DNA from: Ruminococcus sp.
GTDB taxonomy: Bacteria > Bacillota > Clostridia > Oscillospirales > Ruminococcaceae
DNA length: 64,000 bases
Direction: 5' to 3'
NCBI GenBank assembly: GCA_017525915.1
Contig: JAFXSC010000001.1
Location: forward strand, 218,918 to 282,917
Both the position numbers and the translations under genes were made by a program. Below are positions 50,464 through 59,072 of this stretch, one piece after another (the stretch's first letter is position 1; every line of letters starts with the position of its first letter). The notes under the pieces were generated by a model. The model had not been told where the DNA came from and searched no databases. It worked only from the letters and a program-made list of their open reading frames with translations.

Positions 50464-51141
50464 TTATGCAGTTGGAGTATATTCCCAGATCGTATATCTC
50501 TGTGGCCAATGATACATGAATAATCCGTGACTTGTAAATATCCATTCACGTTCCATCATCTTCCAGCCAGCCCTGTTTTCGAGATAGCTGCCGCTCTGCG
50601 TGTCCCACCAATAGATCAGCCTGATCTTATGCGTCAGGTTTTTTTCAAGGTAGTCTGCAAACTGTTTAAAAGTTTCCGTCTCAAACGGTCTCGCAAGGAA
50701 CATGACAGTATACTTATTATAGTCCTGTTCAAAAGCATTGCCATTGATAAGCGATATCTGAGGATAGGCTTTTGCCCAGTTTTCCGCATATTCGTATACT
50801 TCCTTGTTCAATTCGATGCCTGTCAGCGGACACGGGCATTTCCTGCCTGCCAGATATGCGAGAATGCGGCCTTTGCCGCACCCTACATCTATAAAAGAAT
50901 CGCTCTCATCAAAAGAAACGCTCTTTAATATCTTATCGAGAGCCCAATAGCAGGTCGATTCGCTGCCGGTCGCTCCCATAGTCTCTCTGTAAAGCGAGGG
51001 AACGTATTTTACAAGGGAACAGCCGCAGATACGCTTATCCTTCCTGCCGTCAAAGAAGTGCGTTGCTCTTACAGACAGTGCTATGAATCTCTTTATCAAG
51101 ATATTGTTATAGAATTTCCGTTTGTATATAAACTTTGCCAT
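50464..51141 (-). CDS. SAM-dependent methyltransferase, class I
   Basis: 225 residues. Motif I is FIDVGCGKGRILAYLAG at about 83-99, followed by an acidic residue in LTGIELNKEVYEYAENW and NGNAFEQDY. The C-terminal part is rich in Trp and Tyr (IRLIYWWDTQSGSY, MYHWPQRYTIWEY). The substrate is not apparent. The gene is more AT-rich than its neighbours and lies between feoB and the FeoB-associated peptide, so it looks like an insertion into a pre-existing feo operon. Confidence 0.8.
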   Translation of the reverse strand: MAKFIYKRKFYNNILIKRFIALSVRATHFFDGRKDKRICGCSLVKYVPSLYRETMGATGSESTCYWALDKILKSVSFDESDSFIDVGCGKGRILAYLAGRKCPCPLTGIELNKEVYEYAENWAKAYPQISLINGNAFEQDYNKYTVMFLARPFETETFKQFADYLEKNLTHKIRLIYWWDTQSGSYLENRAGWKMMEREWIFTSHGLFMYHWPQRYTIWEYTPTA

Positions 51142-51180
51142 TGCGGTATCTTCCGCCTCCTTCTGAAAATGTGATGTATT

Positions 51181-53601
51181 TTATTTTTTCCGTGAAGTAT
51201 TACCGCTCTTGTCGCTGTAAGGCTTCCTGATCAGCATATACACGAACAGTGCAACAACTGCACAAGCCGCGATAAGTCCCACAATATGTACATTTCCCGT
51301 GAAAAGGCAGCCGAACTGGTAGATAACGAGCGATACCGCGTATGCAAAGGTACACTGATAACCGAGTGCGAAAAGCGTCCAGCGGCGGTCGTTCATCTCA
51401 CGCCTTATAGCTCCCATTGCCGCAAAACACGGCGCACAGAGAAGGTTGAACGCAAGGAACGAGTAGCCCGCGAGTTTTGACAGCCCGTCAAAATCGAGAA
51501 CGCCGAACACTCCGACTATCTCCTCCTTAGCGAGCAGCCCCATGATCGTCGCAACTGCGGCGGCAGGCTTGCCAAAGCCGAGAGGTGCGAATATCCACCT
51601 TAAACCGCTGCCTATCTGACCGAGTATCGAATCTTCAAGGGCAAGGTCGGCGTTGAAGCCGAAGTTTCCGTCTGTCCAGCCAAATTTCGAGCCAGCCCAG
51701 ATGGCGACTGAGGCGATGAGTATGACCGTTCCGGCCTTCTTGACGAAGGACCAGCCGCGTTCCCACATCGAGCGGAGAACGTTCGTGACGGTCGGCACAT
51801 GATAGGGCGGCAGCTCCATAACAAAGGGCGAAGCCTCTCCGACGAAGCGCTTGGTCTTTTTGAGAATGATGCCCGAGGAGATTATCGCCGCCATTCCGAG
51901 GAAATATGCGCTCGGACCTACCCACCATGCACCGCCGAAGAGCGATACCGCTATCATTGAAATGACCGGCAGCTTTGCACCGCAGGGAATGAAGGTGGTG
52001 GTGATAATGGTCATGCGGCGGTCACGGACGTTTTCGATTGTCCTTGACGCCATGATACCGGGAACGCCGCAGCCTGTACCGATGAGTATCGGTATGAAGG
52101 ACTTGCCCGAGAGCCCGAATTTGCGGAAAAGTCTGTCCATGATGAACGCAACTCTCGACATATAGCCGCAGGCTTCAAGTATCGCGAGGAATATGAACAG
52201 CATGAGCATCTGCGGGAGGAAGCCCAGAACCGCACCTACGCCCTTGATAATGCCGTCCACTACAAGGCTTTTCAGCCAGTTCACACAGCCGATATCCTCC
52301 AGCCCCTTTTCAGCGTAGCCGGGGATACTGTTGATATAGCCCTTATAATCGGACTTTTCCGGTGCGGTGAAGTCCCCGTCCTTATCGAGAGCCTCACCGA
52401 GTGCGGCGTCAATATCGTAAACGATGTCGCCGCCGTAGAAATCGTCCCTGTGTCTGTCATAGGCTTCCTCGAACTCATCGAAGCTTTCAGACTCAAATGC
52501 GTCCTTCATATCGGAAGCTCCGCGCACAGAACCGTCCTTGCACGCCTGATTTATTACAAGTCCGACATCGGGCGTAAAGACGTACTTTTCAGTCCATTCG
52601 TCCATATCGGAGCTGTAGTCGCTCTCTCCGGAATCTGAGACGAAGAAGCCGTCCCCGAACAGTCTGTCGTTCACCCAGTTGGTCATGCGTGTACCGACCG
52701 TGGAAATCGAAACGTAGTAAACGAGGAACATAATAAGGGCGAACACCGGAAGTCCCAGCAGACGGCTCGTTACCACCTTGTCTATCTTGTCAGAGGCGGT
52801 GAGCTTGCCCTCGGAATTGCGCTTATAGCTGCCCTTTATGATGCTGGTAATGTAGTTGTATCGCTCGTTGGTGATTATTGACTCAGCGTCGTCGTCGAGG
52901 TCCCTTTCAACTCTTGCGATATCCTTGTTGATATGTTCAAGCACCGCTTCGGAAAGTCCGAGCTGCTTCTGGACCTTTTCGTCACGCTCGAACAGCTTTA
53001 CCGAGTACCAGCGCTGCTGTTCATCCGGCATATCGTGGACCGCCGCCTCCTCAATATGGGCAAGGGCGTGTTCAACGGGACCGGAAAAGGTGTGCTGAGG
53101 GAGCGTTATACCGTTCTTTGCCGCCTCGATAGCCATTTCGGCAGCCTCGTTGATACCGGTGCCCTTCAGCGCGGATATCTCGACCATTTTGCAGCCGAGT
53201 GCCTTCGAGAGCTTTTCTATGTCTATCTCGTCGCCCTTTTTGTTGACGACGTCCATCATATTTATTGCTATCACCACAGGTATGCCAAGCTCGGTGAGCT
53301 GAGTGGTGAGGTAGAGGTTCCTTTCGAGGTTGGTGCCGTCGATTATATTGAGTATCGCGTCCGGTCGTTCGCCGACGAGGTAATTACGCGCGACGACCTC
53401 CTCGAGAGTATACGGAGAGAGCGAATAAATGCCCGGCAGGTCGGTTATGACTATGCCCTCATGCTTTTTCAGGTCGCCCTCTTTTTTCTCAACGGTAACG
53501 CCCGGCCAGTTGCCTACGAACTGGTTCGAGCCCGTGAGAGCGTTGAAAAGTGTGGTCTTGCCGCAGTTAGGATTTCCTGCGAGCGCGATCTTTATGCTCA
53601 T
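51181..53601 (-). CDS. feoB: Ferrous iron transporter FeoB
   Basis: 806 residues. The N-terminal G domain has GNPNCGKTTLFNALTG, VGNWPGVTVEKKEG, DLPGIYSLSPYTLEE and AINMMDVV. The membrane part has the Gate motifs IPILIGTGCGVPGIMASRTI and PCGAKLPVI, and a second set near LCAPCFAAMGAI. An acidic insertion of about 110 residues (about 305-415) lies after the first membrane helix and would be outside the cell. It imports Fe2+ with the help of FeoA and the small Cys-rich protein. It follows feoA after 29 nt. Confidence 0.96.
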   Translation of the reverse strand: MSIKIALAGNPNCGKTTLFNALTGSNQFVGNWPGVTVEKKEGDLKKHEGIVITDLPGIYSLSPYTLEEVVARNYLVGERPDAILNIIDGTNLERNLYLTTQLTELGIPVVIAINMMDVVNKKGDEIDIEKLSKALGCKMVEISALKGTGINEAAEMAIEAAKNGITLPQHTFSGPVEHALAHIEEAAVHDMPDEQQRWYSVKLFERDEKVQKQLGLSEAVLEHINKDIARVERDLDDDAESIITNERYNYITSIIKGSYKRNSEGKLTASDKIDKVVTSRLLGLPVFALIMFLVYYVSISTVGTRMTNWVNDRLFGDGFFVSDSGESDYSSDMDEWTEKYVFTPDVGLVINQACKDGSVRGASDMKDAFESESFDEFEEAYDRHRDDFYGGDIVYDIDAALGEALDKDGDFTAPEKSDYKGYINSIPGYAEKGLEDIGCVNWLKSLVVDGIIKGVGAVLGFLPQMLMLFIFLAILEACGYMSRVAFIMDRLFRKFGLSGKSFIPILIGTGCGVPGIMASRTIENVRDRRMTIITTTFIPCGAKLPVISMIAVSLFGGAWWVGPSAYFLGMAAIISSGIILKKTKRFVGEASPFVMELPPYHVPTVTNVLRSMWERGWSFVKKAGTVILIASVAIWAGSKFGWTDGNFGFNADLALEDSILGQIGSGLRWIFAPLGFGKPAAAVATIMGLLAKEEIVGVFGVLDFDGLSKLAGYSFLAFNLLCAPCFAAMGAIRREMNDRRWTLFALGYQCTFAYAVSLVIYQFGCLFTGNVHIVGLIAACAVVALFVYMLIRKPYSDKSGNTSRKK

Positions 53602-53630
53602 TGTAATGATTCCCTGCTTTCTGTGCGGCT

Positions 53631-53852
53631 TTACTTCTCGATCTCTATCATAGCGGCATCGGCTTTGCGGATAGAAAGCTCATAGCCTCTGAGTGTTATC
53701 TCCATAGGGTCACCGAGAGGAGCGACCTTCCGGAGAGTCACAAGGACCCCTTTAGTCACACCCATATCCATTATACGTCTTCTTACGGCACCCTCGCCGC
53801 CTACCTTCTTAACAGTGGCACTTTGACCTATTTTAAGCTCATTCAGAGTCAT
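53631..53852 (-). CDS. feoA: Ferrous iron transport protein FeoA
   Basis: 73 residues with an SH3-like FeoA fold: LNELKIGQSATVKKV, RRRIMDMGVTKGVLV, LGDPMEITLRGYELSIRKAD. FeoA binds the cytoplasmic side of FeoB. GAGGAGG precedes ATG 53852. It is the first gene of the feo operon, under a consensus promoter whose start region is covered by a DtxR-like palindrome. Confidence 0.93.
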   Translation of the reverse strand: MTLNELKIGQSATVKKVGGEGAVRRRIMDMGVTKGVLVTLRKVAPLGDPMEITLRGYELSIRKADAAMIEIEK

Positions 53853-53870
53853 AAATATCCTCCTCTCATA

Positions 53871-53924
53871 GGTTAGGGCAAACTAACCCAGTATCATTAT
53901 ACAACATCTGCTCCGTTTAGTCAA
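53871..53924 (-). promoter_or_regulatory. feo promoter with DtxR/IdeR-like operator
   Basis: Minus strand TTGACT (53919-53924), 17 bp, TATAAT (53896-53901). Just downstream, at 53871-53888, lies GGTTAGGGCAAACTAACC, with arms GGTTAG/CTAACC that match the half-sites of DtxR-family operators. A repressor loaded with iron would block transcription. It is unlike a Fur box. Confidence 0.75.
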
Positions 53925-54016
53925 CAGGTTTTCCGACAAAATCTTCAAGTTTGTGCAACCGTTATCCAGTTGATACTTTATATCTCAAAAAAATGTAGAT
54001 TTTGCTAAACGCAAAA

Positions 54017-54046
54017 ACAGCCGCACTACTATTACTGTGCGGCTGT
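54017..54046 (-). terminator. Intrinsic terminator of the pectate lyase gene
   Basis: ACAGCCGCAC / GTGCGGCTGT around a 10-nt loop; on the minus strand it is followed by TTTTTGCG. Confidence 0.87.
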
Positions 54047-54055
54047 CAGCTGTAT

Positions 54056-56587
54056 TCACTTGTTGATAACTGCCCTTCTCAGGCGGATAAGGTCAAATAC
54101 ATCGACCCTGCCGTCCTTGTTCATGTCGGCGGCATTCCCCTGCTCCTCGTTGAGCTTTGTCCTGCCGATGAGATGATCCTGAAGTTTAACAATATCCGCA
54201 ATTTCCACAAAGCCGTCGCAGTTCACGTCGCCTGTGAGATCCTTTGGTCCGACCTGGTTCGATATGCCGAGGACTACAAAGTTCACGCACATATAGGACT
54301 GTCCGTTGCTGCCGAGAGTAATGGTATCACCGGATTTGATATCCTTGCAGTACATCATATACGATACATCGTTGGAAGATTTCAGAAGCGTCCGCATGAG
54401 AGTGTAATCGCTCAGCCAGTCGGGAACGTTCTCCACACGCGAGTCAAGTCCGACGTAGAGCTTCATATCCTTGCCGGCAGTGAAAGCTGCGGTATCTCCG
54501 GAGAAATTCTTCGCATCGCAGGCTGTGAGGAGTATCTCCGCTCCTTCAATATTGCTTTGCAGCTCCGCGACAGTGAAGTCGCGGTCGCCGTAGAGCTTCG
54601 AGCCGGCCTGTGCGTTCTTCGCAATGCCCCAGACGAGCGGATAAGCGCCCTCGCTGACCTGAACGTCCTTGAAAAGCTCGCCGCTGAGCGGTATCGCCGT
54701 GTCGCCGAACGAGAAGCTGTCCATGTTCAGCAGATAGCCATCGCCGCCCGTGAATTTCAGGTAAAGCGTGGTCGTGCCTTTTATAGTGGGGATATTGAAC
54801 TCGAAGTCCTGATAGTCCGAGAAGCCCGATGTTCCTGGGAAATTCACCTTTGCGGCAGGCTCGCCGCTTATCCCTCCGGTGTAGATCTCGATAGTTGCAG
54901 GATTGCCGGAAGCTCTTGTCCTGAAGGTATGAGCACCGGTTCCGAATGAGATATTGGAGTATTTTACCCAGTCGCCGTTCTCGATATATCCGATATTCTG
55001 ACCGCCGCCTTCGGTGTCCTCGGTCTGCACACCTTCCTGAGCAGTGTAGCTCTCAGCCTCGATAGTCTCGAATGCGTTTATCGGCTCAACGTGTACAACG
55101 TCCGTGGGCGAGAGCTTTACAACGCCCTCCGGGAAGGAATCAACGGTGAGGTCGTTGATGTAATATTCGATGTTCATGTAGCCCTGACCGCAGTAGTCAC
55201 CGGCGTAATCGTCCGGGTCGCTCGGGTCGAGACCTCTTGCAAGCTCCCAGTCATCAGCCATGCCGTCGTTGTCAGCGTCAGTGATAGTCTTGGTGAGGAC
55301 TGCTGAGGGGTAGCTGTAAGTCACACCGCACTTGATGCCGTACTTGTTGAGGTCGCTGACAGAGCCGTCATAGGCGGCAGTTCCGGAGCACGAGCCTGTT
55401 CCCGTCCTTGTCTCGTAGGCGCACTGCTGGTCGATAGCAGTCCTTTTGTCGGGAGCGATACCGTTTCCGGCAAAGCTCACAACATGGTCATAGGAAGCCG
55501 CAGCACTCTCGCAGGTAAGCGCGGTAGAGACGTTCTCGCCGTTGTTGTCGATGCTGAACGGCGAAGCGGTATAGAGGTTGTCCTTGGTGATACCGATGCC
55601 GGACTTGACCGTGATGCCGTCCCAGTTGTTGTAGGTGATGCCGTTCAGCGAGCCGTCCTTGTTGATGAGCTGGTTGCCGGAGCAGTATATCTTGAAATTC
55701 TCCGGCTTTGTGCTACTGTCAACGTTCACCCAGTTGTAGCCGCTTGTGGTGGAATTACCGGCTTTGAGGGTGTTGTTGACGTAGTTGAGATGCCCTATCG
55801 TACCGTATGCAGTCTGGTAGCCCCAGTCGTAGATGACGTTGTTGGTGAAGTCCGCAACACCCGTTCCCGGAACTTTTCCGCGGAAGTTTCGGGATACGTT
55901 GTGGATAATGAGGTTGTGGTCATAGGTGAGATTGCTGTTGCCCATCATTATCCCGAAGCCGTGAATACCCTTGTCATGGCCGCCCCACGAATTCGCAGGA
56001 CCGATAACGGAATACTGCACGGTATAATTGCTGTTGTAGGAATAAAGTCCCCACTGCTCATCACTTGCCCAGCCGATCGAGCAGTGATCGACGATGCAGT
56101 CCGAACCCTTCGAGCCTCCCCATGCGTCGTTTCCGGAGCTTGTAGCGTTGTACGGACCGGGACGCGAGCTGAGATAACGGCATATGATGTTGTTTCCGCC
56201 GAAAGCCATTTTGTAGTTCTTGAGCGTGATGCCGGCACCGCCGGGAGCGGTCTGTCCGGCGATAGTGACGTTGTTTACGCAGGAAACAGCGCTTTTCAGC
56301 TCGATAGTTCCGCTTACATCGAAAACGACGATACGGTTGGACTTGCTTACCGCATCACGGAAAGAGCCTTCGCCGCTGTCGTTGAGGTTGGTGACGTGAT
56401 AGACCTCGCCGCCGCGTCCGCCGGTAGAATACTTACCGCCGCCGACAGCGCCGGGAAAGGCAAGCACCCTCGATGATGCAGCATCTGCCGTATCCGTGAC
56501 CTTTCCGGGAGAATAGCCGGAAGCACAGGAAAAGACAACAGCAAGACCTGCGAGCATGGCAGTCAGTCTTCTGATGTTCGTGTTCAT
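54056..56587 (-). CDS. Secreted PL1-type pectate lyase with CBM6 and dockerin
   Basis: 843 residues. After the signal peptide, the lyase domain (about 40-430) is a right-handed beta-helix: AFPGAVGGGKYSTGGRGGEV, VTNLNDSGEGSFRDAV, IVDHCSIGWASDEQW, NHNLIIHN-like YDHNLIIHNVSRNFRGKVPG. DADNDGMADDWELARGLDP is a calcium loop often found at the end of such lyases. A CBM6-like module (FETIEAESYTAQEG, IENGDWVKYSNI) and another beta domain follow. The dockerin at the end has GDVNCDGFVEIADIVKLQDH and DMNKDGRVDVFDLIRLRRAV. It cuts pectate in plant cell walls. Confidence 0.9.
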   Translation of the reverse strand: MNTNIRRLTAMLAGLAVVFSCASGYSPGKVTDTADAASSRVLAFPGAVGGGKYSTGGRGGEVYHVTNLNDSGEGSFRDAVSKSNRIVVFDVSGTIELKSAVSCVNNVTIAGQTAPGGAGITLKNYKMAFGGNNIICRYLSSRPGPYNATSSGNDAWGGSKGSDCIVDHCSIGWASDEQWGLYSYNSNYTVQYSVIGPANSWGGHDKGIHGFGIMMGNSNLTYDHNLIIHNVSRNFRGKVPGTGVADFTNNVIYDWGYQTAYGTIGHLNYVNNTLKAGNSTTSGYNWVNVDSSTKPENFKIYCSGNQLINKDGSLNGITYNNWDGITVKSGIGITKDNLYTASPFSIDNNGENVSTALTCESAAASYDHVVSFAGNGIAPDKRTAIDQQCAYETRTGTGSCSGTAAYDGSVSDLNKYGIKCGVTYSYPSAVLTKTITDADNDGMADDWELARGLDPSDPDDYAGDYCGQGYMNIEYYINDLTVDSFPEGVVKLSPTDVVHVEPINAFETIEAESYTAQEGVQTEDTEGGGQNIGYIENGDWVKYSNISFGTGAHTFRTRASGNPATIEIYTGGISGEPAAKVNFPGTSGFSDYQDFEFNIPTIKGTTTLYLKFTGGDGYLLNMDSFSFGDTAIPLSGELFKDVQVSEGAYPLVWGIAKNAQAGSKLYGDRDFTVAELQSNIEGAEILLTACDAKNFSGDTAAFTAGKDMKLYVGLDSRVENVPDWLSDYTLMRTLLKSSNDVSYMMYCKDIKSGDTITLGSNGQSYMCVNFVVLGISNQVGPKDLTGDVNCDGFVEIADIVKLQDHLIGRTKLNEEQGNAADMNKDGRVDVFDLIRLRRAVINK

Positions 56588-56742
56588 TTAATATCCCTCC
56601 GAAAAAACAAATATATATTCATTATACACCAAATCGGCGGCGATTGCAATAAAATCATTTTGTTTTTTGAATGAATTTTGTACACACAGTCAGTGCCTAT
56701 ACAGAATATCCACCTTGATTTAACATAATCCACAACTCAGTG

Positions 56743-56771
56743 TTGACAAGCGTCCCTCCTTATAGTATAAT
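56743..56771 (+). promoter_or_regulatory. Sigma-A promoter of the GH-A-like gene
   Basis: TTGACA (56743-56748), 17 bp, TATAAT (56766-56771); ATG 56807 follows with GAAGGAGG. The opposing pectate lyase gene begins at 56587, and I see no clear promoter for it in the AT-rich interval. Confidence 0.88.
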
Positions 56772-56806
56772 ATATTTGATAATTGCTTCGCGGAAGGAGG
56801 ATGCAG

Positions 56807-58246
56807 ATGAACAAGGTCTATACTGTAAAGCTGGGCAGGGCAAAGTGTGCCGTTGACCTCGGCGACGGAAGTGAACGCGGAGAATACGTCTCTCAGGACT
56901 ACATACTCAGCAGGCTCGGCAGACCTCACCGCGCCGTCAGCCTGATGTACTGCTATTACCCATTCGACAAGGAATGGCCGCAGCGTATTTCCGAAGCGGT
57001 AAGCGGCGAGGACATCTCCTTCCAGTGGGACTACCCCTACGACGACTATTTCCCGTATACAGGCGGCATCGGCGGCTCACGCGAGGGTGAGCCCTTCACC
57101 TCCATGCGCGATATAAGGCGGCACGGTCAGGACGTTATCCTCACCATTACTATGGACCCTGCCGTTACAGACGAGCAGCTTGCAGCTATCGGCGACGACC
57201 TCCGCAGCTTCGGACGAATGTTCCTGCGTATCAACCATGAGGCGACCGGAAACTGGTTCAGCTTCAACAAACGTGCCTCCTATCAGGAGGTCGCAGACTT
57301 CTACTGCCGTGCCGTCCGCATAATCAGGGAACACGCTCCGAACGTGATGAACAACCTCTGCATAGGCGGCATCGAGGATATGAACAGCACTGAGGCAGTG
57401 AAAGAGAAGGAGTTCTCTCAGGCGGTGAAAGATACCGATATATGGTCAGTTGACAAGTATCTTGCCCTGCACTGGGGCTGGCCATATGATATCGCCGAGC
57501 CCGGCGGCAGGACACAGAAACGCAGCAGCGTGAGGAAGATATTCAGCCTCACAAAGCGCAGCTACGAGCGGTTCTGCCAGATAAACGGCGGTGTACCGAA
57601 GCCGATGCTCATGTCGGAATGCAACGCCGACGGCGATGTTACCGGCGCTTCCGGTCAGGCTGAAATGGTGAGGCTGTTCTACGATATGATAAAGGAAGAA
57701 AAAGCCGAATGGCTGTCCGGAGTATGCTTCTATCAGTTCCGCGACAGAGGCCGCCTCGGACTGGAGATACAGGACCCCAACTGTCCGGAGGTCGGCATCG
57801 AGCAGCCTGTTATGCAGGTGTACCGCGATATCATCAGCGATGAATGGTTCCGTCCGGAGATGACCGAAGGCGCTGAGGCTTCACTTCCGGCAGTTCTGCG
57901 CTGGGGAAGCTCCGAGGACGCGGAGGGTATTGCGATACCCGTTCACCTTGAACGCGACCCGGTATTCTTCGAGCTGAACTTCCGCGACAGCAGCAACCTC
58001 ATGATAGAGATAGACGGAAGGTGGTTCTACAAGTCACCGTCCGCAAAATGTTTGGACCTCATGCCGGCATTCTACGGTAAAGAGCCCTGCGGCGAGCGTG
58101 ACACCGTGCTTAGGATATTCGCTCCGCCGGCTTCCGGAGAGAACGATATATCCACGGATGACGGGCTTATGAACTACTATTTCACGCTTGAAAGCCTGCC
58201 GGAGATACGGCTGCGCTATGAGCCTGCCGAGCAGAGCCTTGACTAA
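56807..58246 (+). CDS. Cytoplasmic TIM-barrel protein resembling GH-A glycosidases
   Basis: 479 residues from ATG 56807, 7 nt after GGAGG; the ATG at 56801 is too close. There is no signal peptide. RMFLRINHEATGNWFSFNKR looks like the beta-4 acid/base strand, and KPMLMSECNADGDVTG like the beta-7 nucleophile strand of clan GH-A enzymes, with VCFYQFRDRGRLGLE after it. The C-terminal 120 residues form a beta-rich domain. A relation to GH26 or GH5 is possible but I cannot place the family. Its neighbour ispD starts 15 nt downstream and may share the mRNA. Confidence 0.68.
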   Translation: MNKVYTVKLGRAKCAVDLGDGSERGEYVSQDYILSRLGRPHRAVSLMYCYYPFDKEWPQRISEAVSGEDISFQWDYPYDDYFPYTGGIGGSREGEPFTSMRDIRRHGQDVILTITMDPAVTDEQLAAIGDDLRSFGRMFLRINHEATGNWFSFNKRASYQEVADFYCRAVRIIREHAPNVMNNLCIGGIEDMNSTEAVKEKEFSQAVKDTDIWSVDKYLALHWGWPYDIAEPGGRTQKRSSVRKIFSLTKRSYERFCQINGGVPKPMLMSECNADGDVTGASGQAEMVRLFYDMIKEEKAEWLSGVCFYQFRDRGRLGLEIQDPNCPEVGIEQPVMQVYRDIISDEWFRPEMTEGAEASLPAVLRWGSSEDAEGIAIPVHLERDPVFFELNFRDSSNLMIEIDGRWFYKSPSAKCLDLMPAFYGKEPCGERDTVLRIFAPPASGENDISTDDGLMNYYFTLESLPEIRLRYEPAEQSLD

Positions 58247-58261
58247 CGAAAGGATAACGAT

Positions 58262-58942
58262 ATGAACACATCAGTTGTAATAGTATGTGCCGGAAATTCG
58301 ACAAGAATGGGCGGCGTAAACAAGATACTCCTCCCTCTCGGCGAACGCCGTGTGATAGGCGTCACAATGCTTGCCTTCGAAAGATGCGAGAGCGTTTCCG
58401 AGATAGTGATAGTTGCCCGCGAAGCCGATATCCCGGAGATAAAGGCTGAGGCTGAGGCCGCCGGTATAACGAAGCTTGCCGCCTGCACTACCGGCGGAGC
58501 TACCCGTCAGGAGAGCGTTATCAACGGTATACGCTGCATTTCGCGCGGCACTGAGCTCGTTGCGATACACGACGGAGCGCGTCCGCTCGTCAAGCCGGAG
58601 CACATCAAAAAGGTCATCAGGGACGCTTCCGTTTTCGGCGGAGCAACTCTCGGAGTGCCGGTAAAGGATACTATCAAGACCGTTGAGGACGGTCTCATCA
58701 CCGATACTCCGCCGCGCAAGCTGCTCTACATCACGCAGACGCCGCAGGTATTCAAGCGTCCGCTCTATTTTGAGGGAATTGATTTTGCGCTTGAGCACGG
58801 TCTTGATTTCACGGACGACTGCCAGCTCGTCGAGGCTATCGGCGGAAAGGTAGCAATGACGGTCGGCGACTACACCAACATCAAGATAACCACCCCGGAG
58901 GACATTCGCCTTGCGGAGGTGCTGATGAAGCTGAATAACTGA
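58262..58942 (+). CDS. ispD: 2-C-methyl-D-erythritol 4-phosphate cytidylyltransferase
   Basis: 226 residues. The nucleotide-binding start is VVIVCAGNSTRMGGVNKILL (AGNSTRM for the usual AGxGxRM). Further motifs are GGATRQESVINGI, VAIHDGARPLV, GVPVKDTIK, TQTPQVFKRPL and DDCQLVEAIGGKVAMTVGD. It makes CDP-methylerythritol in the MEP isoprenoid pathway. It follows the GH-A-like gene after 15 nt with a weak site (AAAGGATAA). Confidence 0.93.
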   Translation: MNTSVVIVCAGNSTRMGGVNKILLPLGERRVIGVTMLAFERCESVSEIVIVAREADIPEIKAEAEAAGITKLAACTTGGATRQESVINGIRCISRGTELVAIHDGARPLVKPEHIKKVIRDASVFGGATLGVPVKDTIKTVEDGLITDTPPRKLLYITQTPQVFKRPLYFEGIDFALEHGLDFTDDCQLVEAIGGKVAMTVGDYTNIKITTPEDIRLAEVLMKLNN

Positions 58943-58948
58943 AACAGA

Positions 58949-58975
58949 GGGCGCACGGTGTGCGTCCTTTTTGAT
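58949..58975 (+). terminator. Intrinsic terminator of ispD
   Basis: GGgCGCA / TGCGtCC stem with a GGTG-type loop and a run of five T. Confidence 0.8.
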
Positions 58976-59006
58976 TAGGGGAAAACCGAAAAATTCAAAA
59001 AAGGTC

Positions 59007-59058
59007 TTGACAAATGCTGAGAAATGTGATATATTAACATATGAACAAGTATTCATAT
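59007..59058 (+). promoter_or_regulatory. Metal-efflux promoter with ArsR/SmtB (CadC)-type operator
   Basis: TTGACA (59007-59012), 17 bp, TATATT (59030-59035). At 59039-59058 follows ATATGAACAAGTATTCATAT, whose arms ATATGAA and TTCATAT closely match the operator of CadC/SmtB-type metal sensors. Position over the transcription start fits metal-released repression. No arsR-type gene is in this window, so the sensor must be encoded elsewhere. Confidence 0.8.
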
Positions 59059-59072
59059 AAAGGGGTGGCCTT

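Noticed and set aside
55484-56476. A 330-codon open frame on the plus strand opposite the pectate lyase gene
   Set aside because: It has no recognisable domain and follows the codon pattern of the opposite strand, where the lyase is unambiguous.
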